Below, one piece after another: positions 1-11,769 of a DNA stretch of 64,000 nt. The first letter of the stretch is position 1. The number at the start of each line of letters is the position of its first letter. The notes under the pieces were generated by a model. It was not told the DNA's origin and searched no databases. It worked only from the letters and a program-made list of their open reading frames with translations. Position numbers and translations under genes: made by a program. The stretch is from Coffea arabica (lineage: Eukaryota; Streptophyta; Magnoliopsida; Gentianales; Rubiaceae), in assembly GCF_036785885.1 (NCBI RefSeq), contig NC_092323.1, positions 20,840,501-20,904,500 of the forward strand. The letters run 5' to 3'.

Positions 1-2816
1 TCTATCTTTCCAGATCTCCACCGTGGATCCATCCCCAACTTGCTTCCACATCCCACTATCCAGCATCTCTAAAGAACTATGCAAACTTTGCCAAATCCAA
101 GATGCCCTAGCCTTTACCTTGGATTCAAAGATATTAGAGTTAGGGAAGTACCTACTTTTCATAACTTTGCTAACCAACAAGTTGGGACAAGTGAGAATTC
201 GCCAAACTTGTTTGGCTAGCAAAGCTTCATTGAAGGATAGTAAGTCCCTAAACCCAAGTCCATCATTCACTTTCCTCTCAGCTAAGTCAGTCCACTTCTT
301 CCAATGCATTCTTTTTTCCCCTTGATCATTTCCCCACCAAAATCTGGCCATTAACCCACTTAGCTCTTTGCACAAGCTTTTGGATAATCTGAAAACAGAC
401 ATGGCATAGGATGGGAGAGCAGTAGCCACTGATTTTAGCAAAACCTCTTTCCCAGCATTACTCAAAAGTTTCCCTTTCCAGCTTTGGATTTTAGTCATCA
501 AATTCTCTTTAATAAACCTGAACACACTGTTTTTTGACCTTCCAACAACTAAAGGTAAGCCCAGATACTTCCCTTGTGTAACCTGTTGGATTCCTCCTAG
601 CCTTTGTAGTACCTCCTCCTTCTTTCTACTACCTGTACTTTTGCTGAAGAAGACCACAGACTTGTTGATGTTGACTTGCTGCCCCGATGCTTTCCCATAA
701 CACTCCAATATTGCTTTTATATGTCCTGCTTCATCACCATTAGCTTTGCAAAAAATAAGTGAGTCGTCAGCAAAAAATAGATGGGAAACTTTGGGTCCTT
801 GTCTTGCAATCTTGACTCCTGTGATTTGTTTATTACTGACAGCTTTATTAAGGAGGTTAGAAAGTCCTTCAGTACAAAACAAAAAAAGATACGGGGAAAG
901 GGGATCTCCCTACCTAATCCCTCTCGTAGGACTAACATACCCTCGCTTAACACCATTAACATTGAAGGAGTAAGACACTGAGGACAGACACCCATGCATC
1001 CATCTAATCCACAGAGGGGCAAACCCCATTTTACAAAGTATGGCATAAAGGAAATTCCATTCGACTCTATCATAGGCTTTGGAAAGATCAAGCTTAATGG
1101 CCATGTACCCCTCATTCCCCTCTCTTTTTGATTTCAGCCAATGCATGTATTCGTGAGCTACTATGACATTGTCCAGAATTTGCCTATTTTGGACAAAAGC
1201 AGCCTGGGAGTAACTGATGCAAGAGTTAAGACAAGGTTTGAGTCTGTTAACCAAAACCTTAGAGATGATTTTGTAAAATACATTGCATAGACTAATAGGC
1301 CTAAAGTGAACCAGGTTGAGGGGGTTGTCTATTTTAGGAATAAGGGTGACCAAGGTCTCATTGATGGCTTTCGGAAGGAAACCAGTGTGAAAAAAGCTTC
1401 GAATAGCATCCACTACATCTACTTTGATAATATCCCAAAATCTTTGAAAGAAAACAGGGGACATACCGTCTGGGCCAGGGGATTTGTTGGGGTGCATGGA
1501 AAACACAGCAATCCTGATTTCCTTCTCATTGACAGGTCTGGTAAGTTACAGGTTCATCTGCTCCGTGATAGTCTTAGGAATACCATTTAATATCTCATCA
1601 AATTCTGATGGCTTCGAGGATGTGAACAGCTGGCTGTAAAAATGAGCAATTTCCTCCTCAGTTGCACACCATCCTCCCTGCTCCTTCTCCAGTCTGGAAA
1701 TTTTGTTCCTTTTCCTTCTGCCCTTCACCACCGCATGAAAATAAGCTGTGTTCTTGTCCCCATTTTGAAGCCATTTGATTCTTGCCCTCTGGTTCCAATA
1801 AAGTTCCTCTTGCTTATAGGCATTAGAGAGTTGTTTCCTAAGCATCCTTATGGTTTCTTTATTATCACTTCCATTTCTGGTCCTCGCAGCTTGAATTTCT
1901 TCTTTGATCCTTTTAATTTCCATCCTGCTGTTTAGCTTCAGTGTTCTGCTCCAAGCCGAGAGAGACATTCTACACTGCTTGATCTTCCTACTGATTCTCA
2001 CAGCTCTGGACCCCACTTGATTTTTACCCCACGCCTCTTGGATTAGGCCTTCTACTTCCCTATATTGTAGCCATCTGGGATCAAAGTGAAATCTTCTTTT
2101 TGGCTTCCTAATTCTAGGTTCTGTCTCCAAAAGGATGATATTGTGATCAGAGGCTTCAACCTCAATATGGGTCACTCTTGCATCTTTGAATACCTCACAC
2201 CAGTCAACACTTGCAAGAGCTCTGTCCAATCTCTGTTTAATTTCATCCCCCCCACCCAAAGGTTACTCCAAGTCCATGGGAGGCCCTCAAAACCAACATC
2301 CAGGAGCTCATTTTTGTTAATGAAGTCTTTAAAATCAGAGAAAGTCCAATTTGGTCGTGTTCTGCCCCCCCCATTTTTCATCATTGGAAATTATGTCATT
2401 AAAATCACCAATTAAAATTTTGTTTTTACCCCAGATATTGTTCCTACTACACAAACAATCCCATTGCTTTTTCCGAATTTTATCATCAGTACTAGCATAA
2501 ACAAAAATGCACCACCAGTTACCAGAATCATTGTCATCATTCAACAGAAGTTCAATGGTAAAAGGGGTAAATAAAACATTCAAAACCTTAGTGGTATTTT
2601 TCCAAAAAACAGTAAGCCCACCAGCTTTACCAACAGGTTCTACTAAAACCATTTCCTCATACCCTATTTTCCTTTTAAACCCGTTCAAAAACTTTTTTTG
2701 ATTTTTTGTTTCACATAAAAAATAATGTCAGGGGAGTGAAGGTGGATTACCTCCTTAAGACAGGGAATAGTGAAGGAGCTCTCTGCCTCTCGACAATTCC
2801 ACGCCGCAACTATCAT
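1..2816 (-). pseudogene. LINE ORF2: endonuclease plus reverse transcriptase, broken
   Basis: The start codon at 2816-2814 overlaps the ORF1 stop (ATGA). The frame opens with an AWNCRE motif, close to the usual WNCRG of APE-type endonucleases. GDFND (in 2335-2688) and SDHN (in 1546-2259) are endonuclease motifs. RT motifs follow in order: KSPGPDG, RPISLCN, KLDLSKAYDRVEW, GDPLSP, and FADD near 770 with both catalytic aspartates kept. From about 906 to 1 the same frame is open through the thumb and a C-terminal region with RFWWG. Damage: a frameshift near 2690 in a T run (coding strand), a shifted stretch bounded by C runs at 2365-2372 and 2247-2253, and stops at 1546-1548 and 910-912. The last is TAG just before GDPLSP where CAG (Gln) is usual, so a single C-to-T change fits. 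Many LINE ORF2 proteins also carry RNase H, which cannot be judged here. Confidence 0.92.
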
Positions 2817-4363
2817 GTGGACTTGGGAGACCAATTAAGGCTGGCCTCCATGACCTCAGAATTTGGTTCCCATTTGCAATCTTGCTTCCATTTAACTCTT
2901 TTAGCTAGGCCCCCATCAATTTGCATATGGTTGGCTTCTTCCTCCTCCTCTGGTAATCTCCTCTTTGCAGCTACTGATGTAGTTTCAATGTTCATGTCCA
3001 TATCTGATAGTGGGAGCCTACCCAGCTGACCTTGTAGCCCTTTACCATCTTTCCTGGCTACCTTAAAGTGCTTCCTACCTTTATTTTCCATCTCTCTACC
3101 TGCTGGTATTAGGTTGCTTACCCCTTGGTTTGCAGCTGATTGATCTCCAGGAGAATGTCCGAGAGAGGTGTTATTTCCTCCTTCCTCGTTAGTTTCAACT
3201 AAAATGTCCATCTGATCCTCCAGGCCCTGTTTGAAATCCTGCTTATATTGGGGACATTTTGGATTCAAGCTACAAATTGGGCCTGGGCTTAAATTACTTT
3301 TGACTTCCCCTTGAACCCACTTGCCTCCTTCTTGTTCTGTTGTGTTTTCAGAGGTGAGCTCACTTACTTTCTTTTCCGCCGCGCCCAATTTTGAATTTTG
3401 ATCATGGATTTTTTGAGCCTGCTCTTTGCCTGACAAGACTGTGTCCTCTTCCCTCTCTTTCCTGACAATCTTCAGTTCGTCAATGCCAGTTCTACTGGAT
3501 CCCAGCCCCCTTGACTGGTGAACTATGTATTCTCCTTCGAACAGTAATTTCTGTGCAACCGCATTCATCGATTCTTTTGGATCTCTAGGGGTATCAGACC
3601 GATACTCTGTTCTCTTTTTTGGGGATGCTCCCTTGGCTTGAGTTCTCATCCAAGGTCCAATTTGAGGTTTGGAATTGCCCCTGGTTGTCCCTGATTTGTG
3701 CCTGCAAGATTTGTCACTGTGCCCAATTAATCCGCATCCATAGCAGAAATCCGGGCACTTTTCATACCTGAACTCTACCCAGATGCTCTGACCACCTAAT
3801 TTCACCACCGTTCCTCTCAACAGTGGAAGGGATGTATTAATCACCACTTTCAGCTTTATATGTCTCCCTTCTTTGCTTCCACCCATTGGAATAATGATAT
3901 CCTCCACATCTTCAAATATACCACCAATCTTAACCCCTATCTCCTTTGTGATCCAATGTATTGGAAGGTTCCATAGTTGAACCCAGATGTGGGCTTTTTG
4001 GAATGCCTCCATCTGGCGATCAATGCCTTCCTCCCACGGCTTGATGTTGAGGAGCTGGTTGTCAATTGTGTATGGTCTTCCACTCAGTATCTTTTCCATA
4101 TCCATCACATCGGAGAAATTAAACTGAAACAGATTTGCTCCCAGCTCCACAGCCACCAAATTCCTTGGGTAACCCCACACTTGATTGACAAAGTTCTTCA
4201 CTCCTGTGAAGTTGGTGATCCTTTCCCCTATTATTCTTCCAAAGAGACTTTTCCTACATTCTTTCTTACCTATATCCACATCGACCCCGTCCAAGCTAAT
4301 TCCTGAGCTTTCTCTGTTGGATAGATCAAATCTGTCAAACACTTCCACAAGTTCTTCCGCCAT
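2813..4363 (-). CDS. LINE ORF1: DUF4283 / zinc-knuckle nucleic-acid-binding protein
   Basis: An open frame of 516 codons. Residues about 35-180 resemble the DUF4283 N-terminal domain of plant LINE ORF1 proteins, with motifs such as WGYPRNL and WVQLWNLP. A CCHC zinc knuckle of form C-x2-C-x4-H-x4-C follows near residue 210 (CYGCGLIGHSDKSC). The C-terminal half is low-complexity, charged and Gln/Glu-rich, with no recognised domain. In L1 elements ORF1p coats element RNA in the RNP used for target-primed reverse transcription. The intact frame beside a broken ORF2 suggests either a fairly young copy or chance survival. Its stop overlaps the ORF2 start. Confidence 0.9.
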   Translation of the reverse strand: MAEELVEVFDRFDLSNRESSGISLDGVDVDIGKKECRKSLFGRIIGERITNFTGVKNFVNQVWGYPRNLVAVELGANLFQFNFSDVMDMEKILSGRPYTIDNQLLNIKPWEEGIDRQMEAFQKAHIWVQLWNLPIHWITKEIGVKIGGIFEDVEDIIIPMGGSKEGRHIKLKVVINTSLPLLRGTVVKLGGQSIWVEFRYEKCPDFCYGCGLIGHSDKSCRHKSGTTRGNSKPQIGPWMRTQAKGASPKKRTEYRSDTPRDPKESMNAVAQKLLFEGEYIVHQSRGLGSSRTGIDELKIVRKEREEDTVLSGKEQAQKIHDQNSKLGAAEKKVSELTSENTTEQEGGKWVQGEVKSNLSPGPICSLNPKCPQYKQDFKQGLEDQMDILVETNEEGGNNTSLGHSPGDQSAANQGVSNLIPAGREMENKGRKHFKVARKDGKGLQGQLGRLPLSDMDMNIETTSVAAKRRLPEEEEEANHMQIDGGLAKRVKWKQDCKWEPNSEVMEASLNWSPKST

Positions 4364-4775
4364 GATTTTGTTGTGATATTCAATGGTATTCCAGGCACCT
4401 CACTCGATGAATTGCTACGTTACCGACCTGCGCAGGGAAAACAAAATCAAGATGCTGAGTCAGGCATATACCCCCTAACCCCAGAGCCAAGAAAGTAAGA
4501 AATTAAAAAATTAAAAGCAGAGAGTTTAAGACATTTTCAAAAATAGAAGATTTGTTTTGTTTTGTTTTTGTTTTTTGTTTTTTTTTCCAAAGATCAGCTA
4601 CAATAAAAGGATAAAGAGAAGATTTGTTTGAAACTGGAAGAACTACTGAAAAGCTACAGAGGAGGGACCGATGAGAGTTGAGTTTAAGAGTTCTAAAGAG
4701 TTTTTCTACTCCCACTGAAGAGGAGGCAAGGCTCTCATCGTAGAGAGGGAAGCTCTCAAAAAGAGAGGAAAAAAG
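4364..4775 (-). other. Probable LINE 5' leader
   Basis: Sequence between the ORF1 start and the probable 5' end. It has CT-rich stretches on the minus strand and an A/T homopolymer zone near 4556-4590. In L1-type elements this region holds the internal promoter; no promoter motif is provable by eye. The outer boundary is approximate. Confidence 0.5.
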
Positions 4776-7229
4776 GAACTGGTAGTTGTTTCATGCACAT
4801 ATAGATAGTTGATGCACATCAAAACTTGCATGTACTTGGGTAGATTAAATTACAATTCAGTAAAAAGAACACCTTTCATCTTGCAATTCATATCTCTTTT
4901 TGCATTAAACACTTACACTAATGATTGCTAATATCTACAATATTTATACTATTACTTTAGATTTAGCATGTGAAGTAGAAATTTCAACTCATACATGAAA
5001 TACTACATCCAAAAGTGTGGTGTCGAAATTTGACATTTTGAAACATCTCAATTCTAGTTTGAATAACATAATCATCAAAGGCAACATCTATGAAAATACA
5101 TCCAGTTTCAATGAATGAAAAAATCATATAGTGATCTTTGCTAACTCATTCTAAGTTAGACAAATTGCCTCTAACACCTCTATAAAGCTCTAGTTATAAC
5201 TAATATGAAAAAACAATGATAATCTATAATTCAAAATCTACTTCTTCATTACCTTAGACTTAAAACAAAGAAGACAAAGGGCATTGGATAATCCACTTTG
5301 CTAGGTTTGAGTAATTTGTGAAAATAAGATTTCATGATGATAATCTGTACAAAATAAACAGAATTCCTAAAAAAGATGCATCAAACCAAAAAAATACATT
5401 GACAATTTAAGGATACTAAACCTTACCTCTATAATAGGAAGAAATATTGGCTAATCAAGGTAAACTATCAATTGAATGTTATCAACCATGCTTCAAATGC
5501 TGCCAATATCCTTGCAAATGAGATCAAATTACATTAATTGAAATACTTTAATGCTATACATTTTTTAGGGGGGAGAGGGGTTTAGTAAAATTGTAAAAGT
5601 CAAATAACGCAAATAAATAGAAAAAGAAAACAAGACAATCATTTAGATCTTTTTCTATGTGCCTAGAATCACATGCAATCGTAGTATCACACAATCTAGA
5701 GAAAATTTGTGTGCCACATTTTTACCAACAAACCAAATGCATTGCATAGATTCACCATTCTTAATATCAACTATTTTAAAGGAGTTGTAGGTTGGTCTAC
5801 TACCTAAGCTAATTTCATTAGTCTCTCGGCAATATAATATAATACTTTGGTTAATATTTCAATAAAAGTTTATCATAATATAATTAAAACAAAAAAAAAA
5901 TTGAAAATTCAAAAGTTTGACAAATTTTTCACTAAAATATCATGGATATCCTACTAAAAATTAACACAAATTGCATCGTTCAAAATTAATTTGAATGTCA
6001 TCCTAGCAGAATGAAATTATAATTATGTCCGTGAATAAATTTAAAACACTTGAAATAATTTCACATCAAAGCAACTTTGTGTATGCATATGTAATATTTA
6101 ACAAAATAATATGAATGTTCTTGAACAATTGTGCTTTAGTTGAGACACAGAAAGAGAAAATTTACAAAATTTTGAATAAATAACATTAAAACAAGAAACA
6201 AAACAAATGATGAAAATTATTTAAAAAGCTGAAATTCAAAATTGAGCTAAACCAACCCTTATATGTAATGGCCAATGCTTCTGCTTATGTGACGAAGACG
6301 TTGATGAGAGGAACCGCAGTAGATTTTGTTGAACGGTAAAGTAAAAACAAACGGGGAGTTTAAAGAGGGAATTTTGTAGTAGATTTCTTGGAAAAGATGA
6401 TGGATTAGGAGCTGGCGTCAGTAGGGCAATTAGAGAAAGATGGGTAGGAGAAAAATTTTGCTGGAGGAAGAAGAGATGGTAGTGGGAGAGGTTGTCTGAT
6501 GATGGATTAATAATTACCTTTTTGGTAGAGGCGGTTGTACAATTAGAACAGGAGTTGAAATGAGTGAGGAAATGAGTGAATACCGAATTGGTAGAAGCAT
6601 AGGACTTGAGAGAATATATTCACCACCGATGCCTCTTTTCGTATGATATTACCAAAATCAATAATGAATATTGAAGTTAAAGTTGCATAACTTTTAATCT
6701 ACCTCAAATTAAATATTAGGGTCTAGGCATTTCAATTCCATAACTCTCAATCAAGGAAACTCGCATGCCAAAGTGTTCAAAACAGTACACAGTGTTCCCA
6801 AAATCAATGATAAACACTAAAGGTAAAGCTTCGTGACTCAGTGGAACTCACATCTAAAGTTGCCTAACTTTTAGTCTAATTGAAACAAAGATTTAGGACC
6901 AAACTCTTGCAATTGTATGGCTGTCAATCAGTAGCTTTTAGTCAAACTGAAACGAAGTTTTGGGCTTTTCAATTGCATGGCTCTCCATCAAAGGAACCCG
7001 CATATTAAAGTGAAAATCTCTAGTTGCCCTAATTGCGAATGAGAGCTAGAATACAAAAAAAGAGGTAAAGAACATGTTCAACGCCGCATGTTCAACTAGC
7101 CGCCTATTCACTTTTGTCAATAGGAATACCAATCCAAACATTGCATCCCTAAAGGACCCCTAGATATGGAATTTAAATGTCACAAATGCCCACCATCAAA
7201 CAAGATAGCACAATATGACCAATCACTCA
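4776..7229. other. AT-rich stretch without a recognisable gene
   Basis: No long frame, RNA gene or clear element ends were seen. The segment near 6250-6620 is slightly richer in G on the plus strand and resembles an old exon or leader, but it has no open frame. Two similar segments near 6652-6970 are listed separately. Confidence 0.5.
6652..6970. repeat. Degenerate direct duplication
   Basis: Two diverged blocks share CCAAAATCAAT, then a GTTGC(A/C)TAACTTTTA stretch, then an AATTG/CATGGCTCTC-like tail. The start motif recurs about 146 bp apart. Similarity is clear by eye, but the ends are not sharp. Confidence 0.4.
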
Positions 7230-9555
7230 GAATTGTTCATTCAGTTTAGCTTGCTTTTATATATTTAATTAAGCATTTTATACTATTTGTTGCTAAACAT
7301 TTAGATAAAAAAAAAGCAAATGACTATAGTTACACATTCACTAAATTTGAGATCCACAATGACATGGAGAGATTAAAGTCGGAATGCGATGGGGTGTGCC
7401 ATGATACGTAATCTAATATCTATTCGCATTTAACTTTATCAGGACTACTATATTTATAAAGGGATCTATTATCACTACTATATTCAACAAAAAACATACA
7501 TTTTACTCCATGGTAAGCAAAAAATAATCTTCATTCTCCTACTTGTTAACATTGTCTTATTCATTTAAACGGAACCACTATGCTCATTAATTGAATATAA
7601 AATAATTATACATTTGGTACCAATTGTTGTAAATCTTTTAGATCAAATAAAATAATTAACCATTTTTATGAACAATCTGAATATGAAATTTGAAATGGCA
7701 TCTCAAATTTTGAGAAATTAAAATTGAAATATTGTTAGTTGCTTCGTGGTGTGTGGACCTACATCTATTCAAACTCAATTTTATCAAGACAATTGTGTGT
7801 ACAAGGCATCCCAGCATTAACCAAGTCATATATTTTTTTGCTTCAAGATCAATTAAAAATGATCTATAAATTACACTAAATGATCAAACAAAACCAATTG
7901 CACATATTTGTACTATTTGTTTCCAACAATTTAGATTAAAATGAAACAATTGACCATTACTATACACTCTCTAAATTTAAAATGGCATTTGATAGTGGGT
8001 GAAATTATAGTTGAGATGTGGTTAGTTATTTTGTGGTATATGATCCTATATCCATCCACATCCAACTTCATAAGGACAATAGCATGTATTAAGGTATCAT
8101 CTTAATTTTCACATTCACTAAGTCATATACTTTTTGCTCCCTTACAAGTACAAAATGATCAACATTCTTCATAGTCCCGCTCATTAATATTGTGCTACTC
8201 ATCCTCCAAAATGGAGCTATCACACTCAGTGACTGAACAAAAACTAATCGTGTATTTTGTAATAGTCATTTGGATCAAAATAAAATGATTGACCATTGTT
8301 ATAAACCCATTGGATCTCAGATTTTGAAATGACATATCATATTTGGAGCAAATAAAGTTGAGGTATAGTTAGTTGTTTCACAATGCATGATCCTACATCT
8401 ATCTGGACATACTTTCATCATGATATCAAGTGAATAGAGACATCCACTATCACTACTACATTCACTATATCATGTACTTTTGCTCTATAACAAATAAAAA
8501 GTGATCTACATTTTCTCACTTATATTTGTGTCATTCCTCATACAAAATGAAACTACTATACTTGGTGATTCAACAAAAATGACATCTTACATTTGGAGAA
8601 ATTAAAGTAACAATATGATTGGTTGCCTTATAGTATGTGGTCCTACATCCAATTAGATTCAACTTCATCTGGACAACCATGTATATAAGGGCATCTATAG
8701 TTACTTCTTTATTCATCAAGTCATATGGGTTTTATTCCATGATAAGTAAAAAATGATTTACATCTACCCACTCATCAAGATTGTTCCACTTTTACCCCAA
8801 AATGGAACGATTGAACCTAATAATTCAGTAAAAATTAATTGCACAATTTGTATCATTTACTAATCATGTGAATAAAAAATGAAGTAATTGACCATTATTA
8901 TAAACTATTTATTCTAAGATCTAAAATGGTACTCCCTTCGTTCCATTGAAAGCGTCATGCTTTCCATTTTGGTCTGTCCCAAAATATTTGTCACTTACCA
9001 AAAATGGTTGTGAACTTTATCAATAATTTTCAGTGCTTACCCCTATCTCACCTGACTAAAAAGCAAGTGTTATTAGAGCCAGAAACTCTTCCATCAAGGC
9101 TTACAACTTTTGTTGTTAAGTTGATTATTATGCACGCACCAACCAATTTGAAATGATTGCCTTCCATGTCTTCACGCTCTAATTCTAACTAGAGTAAGTC
9201 ATATGCCAACCAATAAATATGTGGACCCCACTGTCATGTTTTGGCCATCCATTGTCCAGCTTTTGTGTTCAAACAAAGGGCAAAATGGAAAACACGGATG
9301 AATTCTTCAAAATTTGAACACTGTTGATAATAAGTTGGAGTCCCGTAAAATGACGGAGGAAGTAGCTTATATTTTGATGAATTAAAGTTAGAATGTGATT
9401 AGCTACTTCGTGTTGTGTGTTTTTACGTTCATTTGGAGTCAATTTTATCAAGACAATTATGTGTATAAGGATATCCACCATTATTATTGCATTGACCAAG
9501 TTATATAATTTTTGCCCTATGACAAATAAAAAATGATCTATAACTTTCATAATAG
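7230..9555. repeat. Degenerate tandem satellite, unit about 345 bp, about six units
   Basis: The block carries the same ordered landmarks again and again: TTGACCATTATTATA, then (GAA)ATTAAAGTTGA, then TAGTTGCTTCGTGGT, CCTACATC, AACTT(C/T)ATC, TATAAGG, a CATTCA(C)(T/C)AAGTCATAT stretch, and AAAAATGATCTA. The ATTAAAG anchor falls at 7372, 7717, 8004, 8351, 8601 and 9381. Spacings are 345, 287, 347, 250 and 780 bp. The last interval holds a 431 bp MITE plus a 2 bp duplicated target; removing them leaves 347. So three of five periods are 345-347 bp and two units carry deletions. Units are heavily diverged, so this is an old array. No known satellite name is assigned. Confidence 0.8.
8932..9362. 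mobile_element. Stowaway-type (Tc1/mariner) MITE
   Basis: The left end CTCCCTTCGTTCC and right end GACGGAGGAAG form terminal inverted repeats of the Stowaway CTCCCTCCGT type, flanked by TA at 8930-8931 and 9363-9364. The element is 431 bp, carries no transposase, and sits inside the last satellite unit. Its removal restores that unit to 347 bp. Confidence 0.85.
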
Positions 9556-10987
9556 TATATATGCCCTAAAGCCAATTGACTTTTAGGGATTCCCTATGTA
9601 TTTTTTTTTTATATATTAATGAATGACAAATTTATCATTTTAATTGTGTATGTTTTACTTTTGAATGATTAAGTTCCTAGAATAAACCTAATTGATAAAA
9701 TTGTAAGAGTTACAATGATGAGGTTCATTTAACCAAACTTAATTTTTATTCTTAAATATCTCCAATCAAAATATTAACAAGATATTGTATTATTAATATG
9801 ATTAAGCTGACATATACTATACCTCTTCTATATGATAAGTAGTAGATCTCATCTATTGTGATGTGAGACATCTAAACTAGTATATAAGTGTTTGACAAGA
9901 TGATAAAGTTTACTAGGCTGATCTGCATAGCAAAATCTTTAAGTGTCAAAAGATTATTCTCTAAGTGATGTTTGTATAAGTGATCATAGGATTTAAAATT
10001 ATCATTGTATCTTGACTATGAACAACCATGCTTTAATACTACTCGATTGCTTCTCGTAACCGAGTGACTCAAATTGTTAGTAACTGACTATAATATGATA
10101 CACTTAAAGATAGTGAATAATCCATAAGAATTTACCATCTCTTATGTAAAAAGAGTTATCTCATTATTAACTACTTGTAAAAGTATTACTCGAAATTCTT
10201 AGCGTTAAGTGAAAACGTCTTAGAAAGTGTTTCTAAATACTTTTTCATTAGAGTTATGTTTTGGTATAAAGAAATAATATTAGTTTAAATAGAATAGGCA
10301 TATATTCTAAGACTAATATGAGATAAGTATGGTAAAAGAATATACATTACATGACAAACATTCATTGAATAGGTGAAATCATCTACTTCACTATTCTCAT
10401 CACTTAGGTGGTTATGATACATTTTTAGATGCCAATCTTAATCTATAAGAATACGTTAGTTGATCAGAATGATAAATTAAAGGTGTTTGATTTATTTAGT
10501 TGTTATTTATTAATAATTATAATTTTTACTTATTATTAACACGTATGAAAATCTAATGGGTCACACACATTAAAAATTTTTTAAACTAGATTTAATGAAA
10601 ATTAGGTGGAAACTTGAAAGATAGGTTTTTATAACTTATAGTACTTATGGTACAAATAAAGTTAAGTCTTCAAATATAAGAGTTATATTAGAATAAAAAA
10701 TTTAATTATTATTGGAAACTGGTTTCTAGTTTCTATAAAGATTTGAATAACTTATTTGTCCATATATGCCCTCATAATTTCTACTAGTAAGACTAATAAA
10801 TACAAAACAAGTTGTGTGAGATTTTGTGAAAATCTAATGAGATAAATAGCAAGAAAATTCGGCTAGTTAGAAAAAGAAACCAATCAATTCTCTCTCTTCA
10901 CCTTTTGGCTAGTTTTAGGGTTATAAACCCTAAGTGTTTCTTTATCTTCTCCTGCAATAACTTGTGTGTGATTAAGGTTTTGACTAT
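9556..10987. other. Unassigned AT-rich repeat-like segment
   Basis: Starts near a TATGCCCTAAAGCCAATTGA stretch just after the satellite and runs to an AGGGTTATAAACCCTAAG stretch near 10918-10935. The feel is of a decayed retroelement or LTR fragment, but no paired ends, primer site or protein motif could be found. Confidence 0.35.
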
Positions 10988-11130
10988 GGGTCCATTTGGT
11001 TAGATGTAAAATATTTTCCCTATGAAAATGTTTTCCAAAGAAGTTACTTTACATGAAAATGGGTTCATTCTCATAAATTTCTGGTGTTTGGTAAACTTAA
11101 AGAAAATATCTTCTAAATCCATTTTTTGTT
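10988..11130. mobile_element. One-ended fragment of a Tourist/PIF-like element
   Basis: Begins GGGTCCATTTGGTTAGATG and continues with ATATTTTCCCTATGAAAATG and CTGGTGTTTGGTAAAC. This parallels the left end of the complete element at 61040-61852. No matching right end was found nearby, so it is a truncated relative. Confidence 0.55.
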
Positions 11131-11464
11131 ATTGGATTAAAAAGTTACAATATGTTCTTAACTTTTTTTAGCTCAAATTTTCTTTAGAATATTATTTAGC
11201 TCAAATTCTTATTCCAAAAATAATAAATAAAAAAATTACTTTTCTAATTTGAAATTGGATTCAACCATTCATAGATGTATGTAAATATTATTTTTATAAG
11301 TTGAAACTAAATTCAACGATTCCTAAATACAATAAAAATATTTTGTGGGTGGTTTTTTTAATTGGCTAACCCTATACACAGGAGAGGAAACCACCCCTAA
11401 TTTTATTAATAAAGAAAATAAAAAAGGAGGGAATATAAACCTTACCTCCAAAATTACATGAGCA

Positions 11465-11765
11465 TGTTGAACGAAAAAAAAAAAGAAATAAGGAGTACTA
11501 TTCCCTTTACACATTACTTGGATTTAAACTTTCTAAACATTGGTAAACCTAACTTATCTAATCTAAAGACTCCTTTTGATTTCATTTTCGTAGACAAATC
11601 AGAAACATGACGATAACTCACATGAGTTTGTTGAACAAAAAAGAAATAAATGAAATAAGGAGTACTAATCCCTTTACACATTACTTGGACTTAAACTTTC
11701 TAAACACTGGTAAACCTAACTTATCTAATATAATGACTGCTTTTGCTTTCGTAGGCAAATTAGAA
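11465..11765. repeat. Tandem duplication, offset 167 bp
   Basis: Two adjacent copies share GTTGAAC, AAGGAGTACTA, CCCTTTACACATTACTTGGA, TAAACTTTCTAAACA and GGTAAACCTAACTTATCTAA. The CACATTACTTGG motif starts at 11510 and 11677, a 167 bp offset. Few mismatches are seen, so the duplication is younger than its surroundings. Confidence 0.75.
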
Positions 11766-11769
11766 GAAA

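Larger units (their letters stand above)
1..4775 (-). mobile_element. L1-type LINE retrotransposon, decayed, cut by window edge
   Basis: A non-LTR element reads right to left: 5' leader (about 4775-4364), ORF1 with a zinc knuckle, then ORF2 with endonuclease and reverse transcriptase. The 3' end, poly(A) tail and target-site duplication lie left of position 1. The leader end near 4775 is inferred from an A/G-rich stretch and is not certain. ORF2 carries two in-frame stops and three frameshifts, so the copy is dead, although ORF1 is still open. Domain order and motifs match the plant L1 clade. The 70-codon frame at 4503-4715 in the leader is not supported as a gene. Confidence 0.93.

Noticed and set aside
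23..325. 100-codon plus frame
   Set aside because: Antisense shadow of the open LINE ORF2 C-terminal region.
717..1115. 132-codon minus frame
   Set aside because: It is a shadow of the LINE RT; the true frame in the same place carries the FADD active site.
2247..2372. Programmed frameshifting in LINE ORF2
   Set aside because: The shifts come as an opposite pair in C runs inside one domain with other nonsense changes nearby, so decay or sequence error is simpler.
4503..4715. Possible upstream frame in the LINE leader
   Set aside because: No family resemblance, and it runs into an A/T homopolymer; nothing supports translation.
7230..9555. CRISPR-like array
   Set aside because: Units are about 345 bp, degenerate throughout and without a spacer/repeat pattern; the context is a plant nuclear genome.
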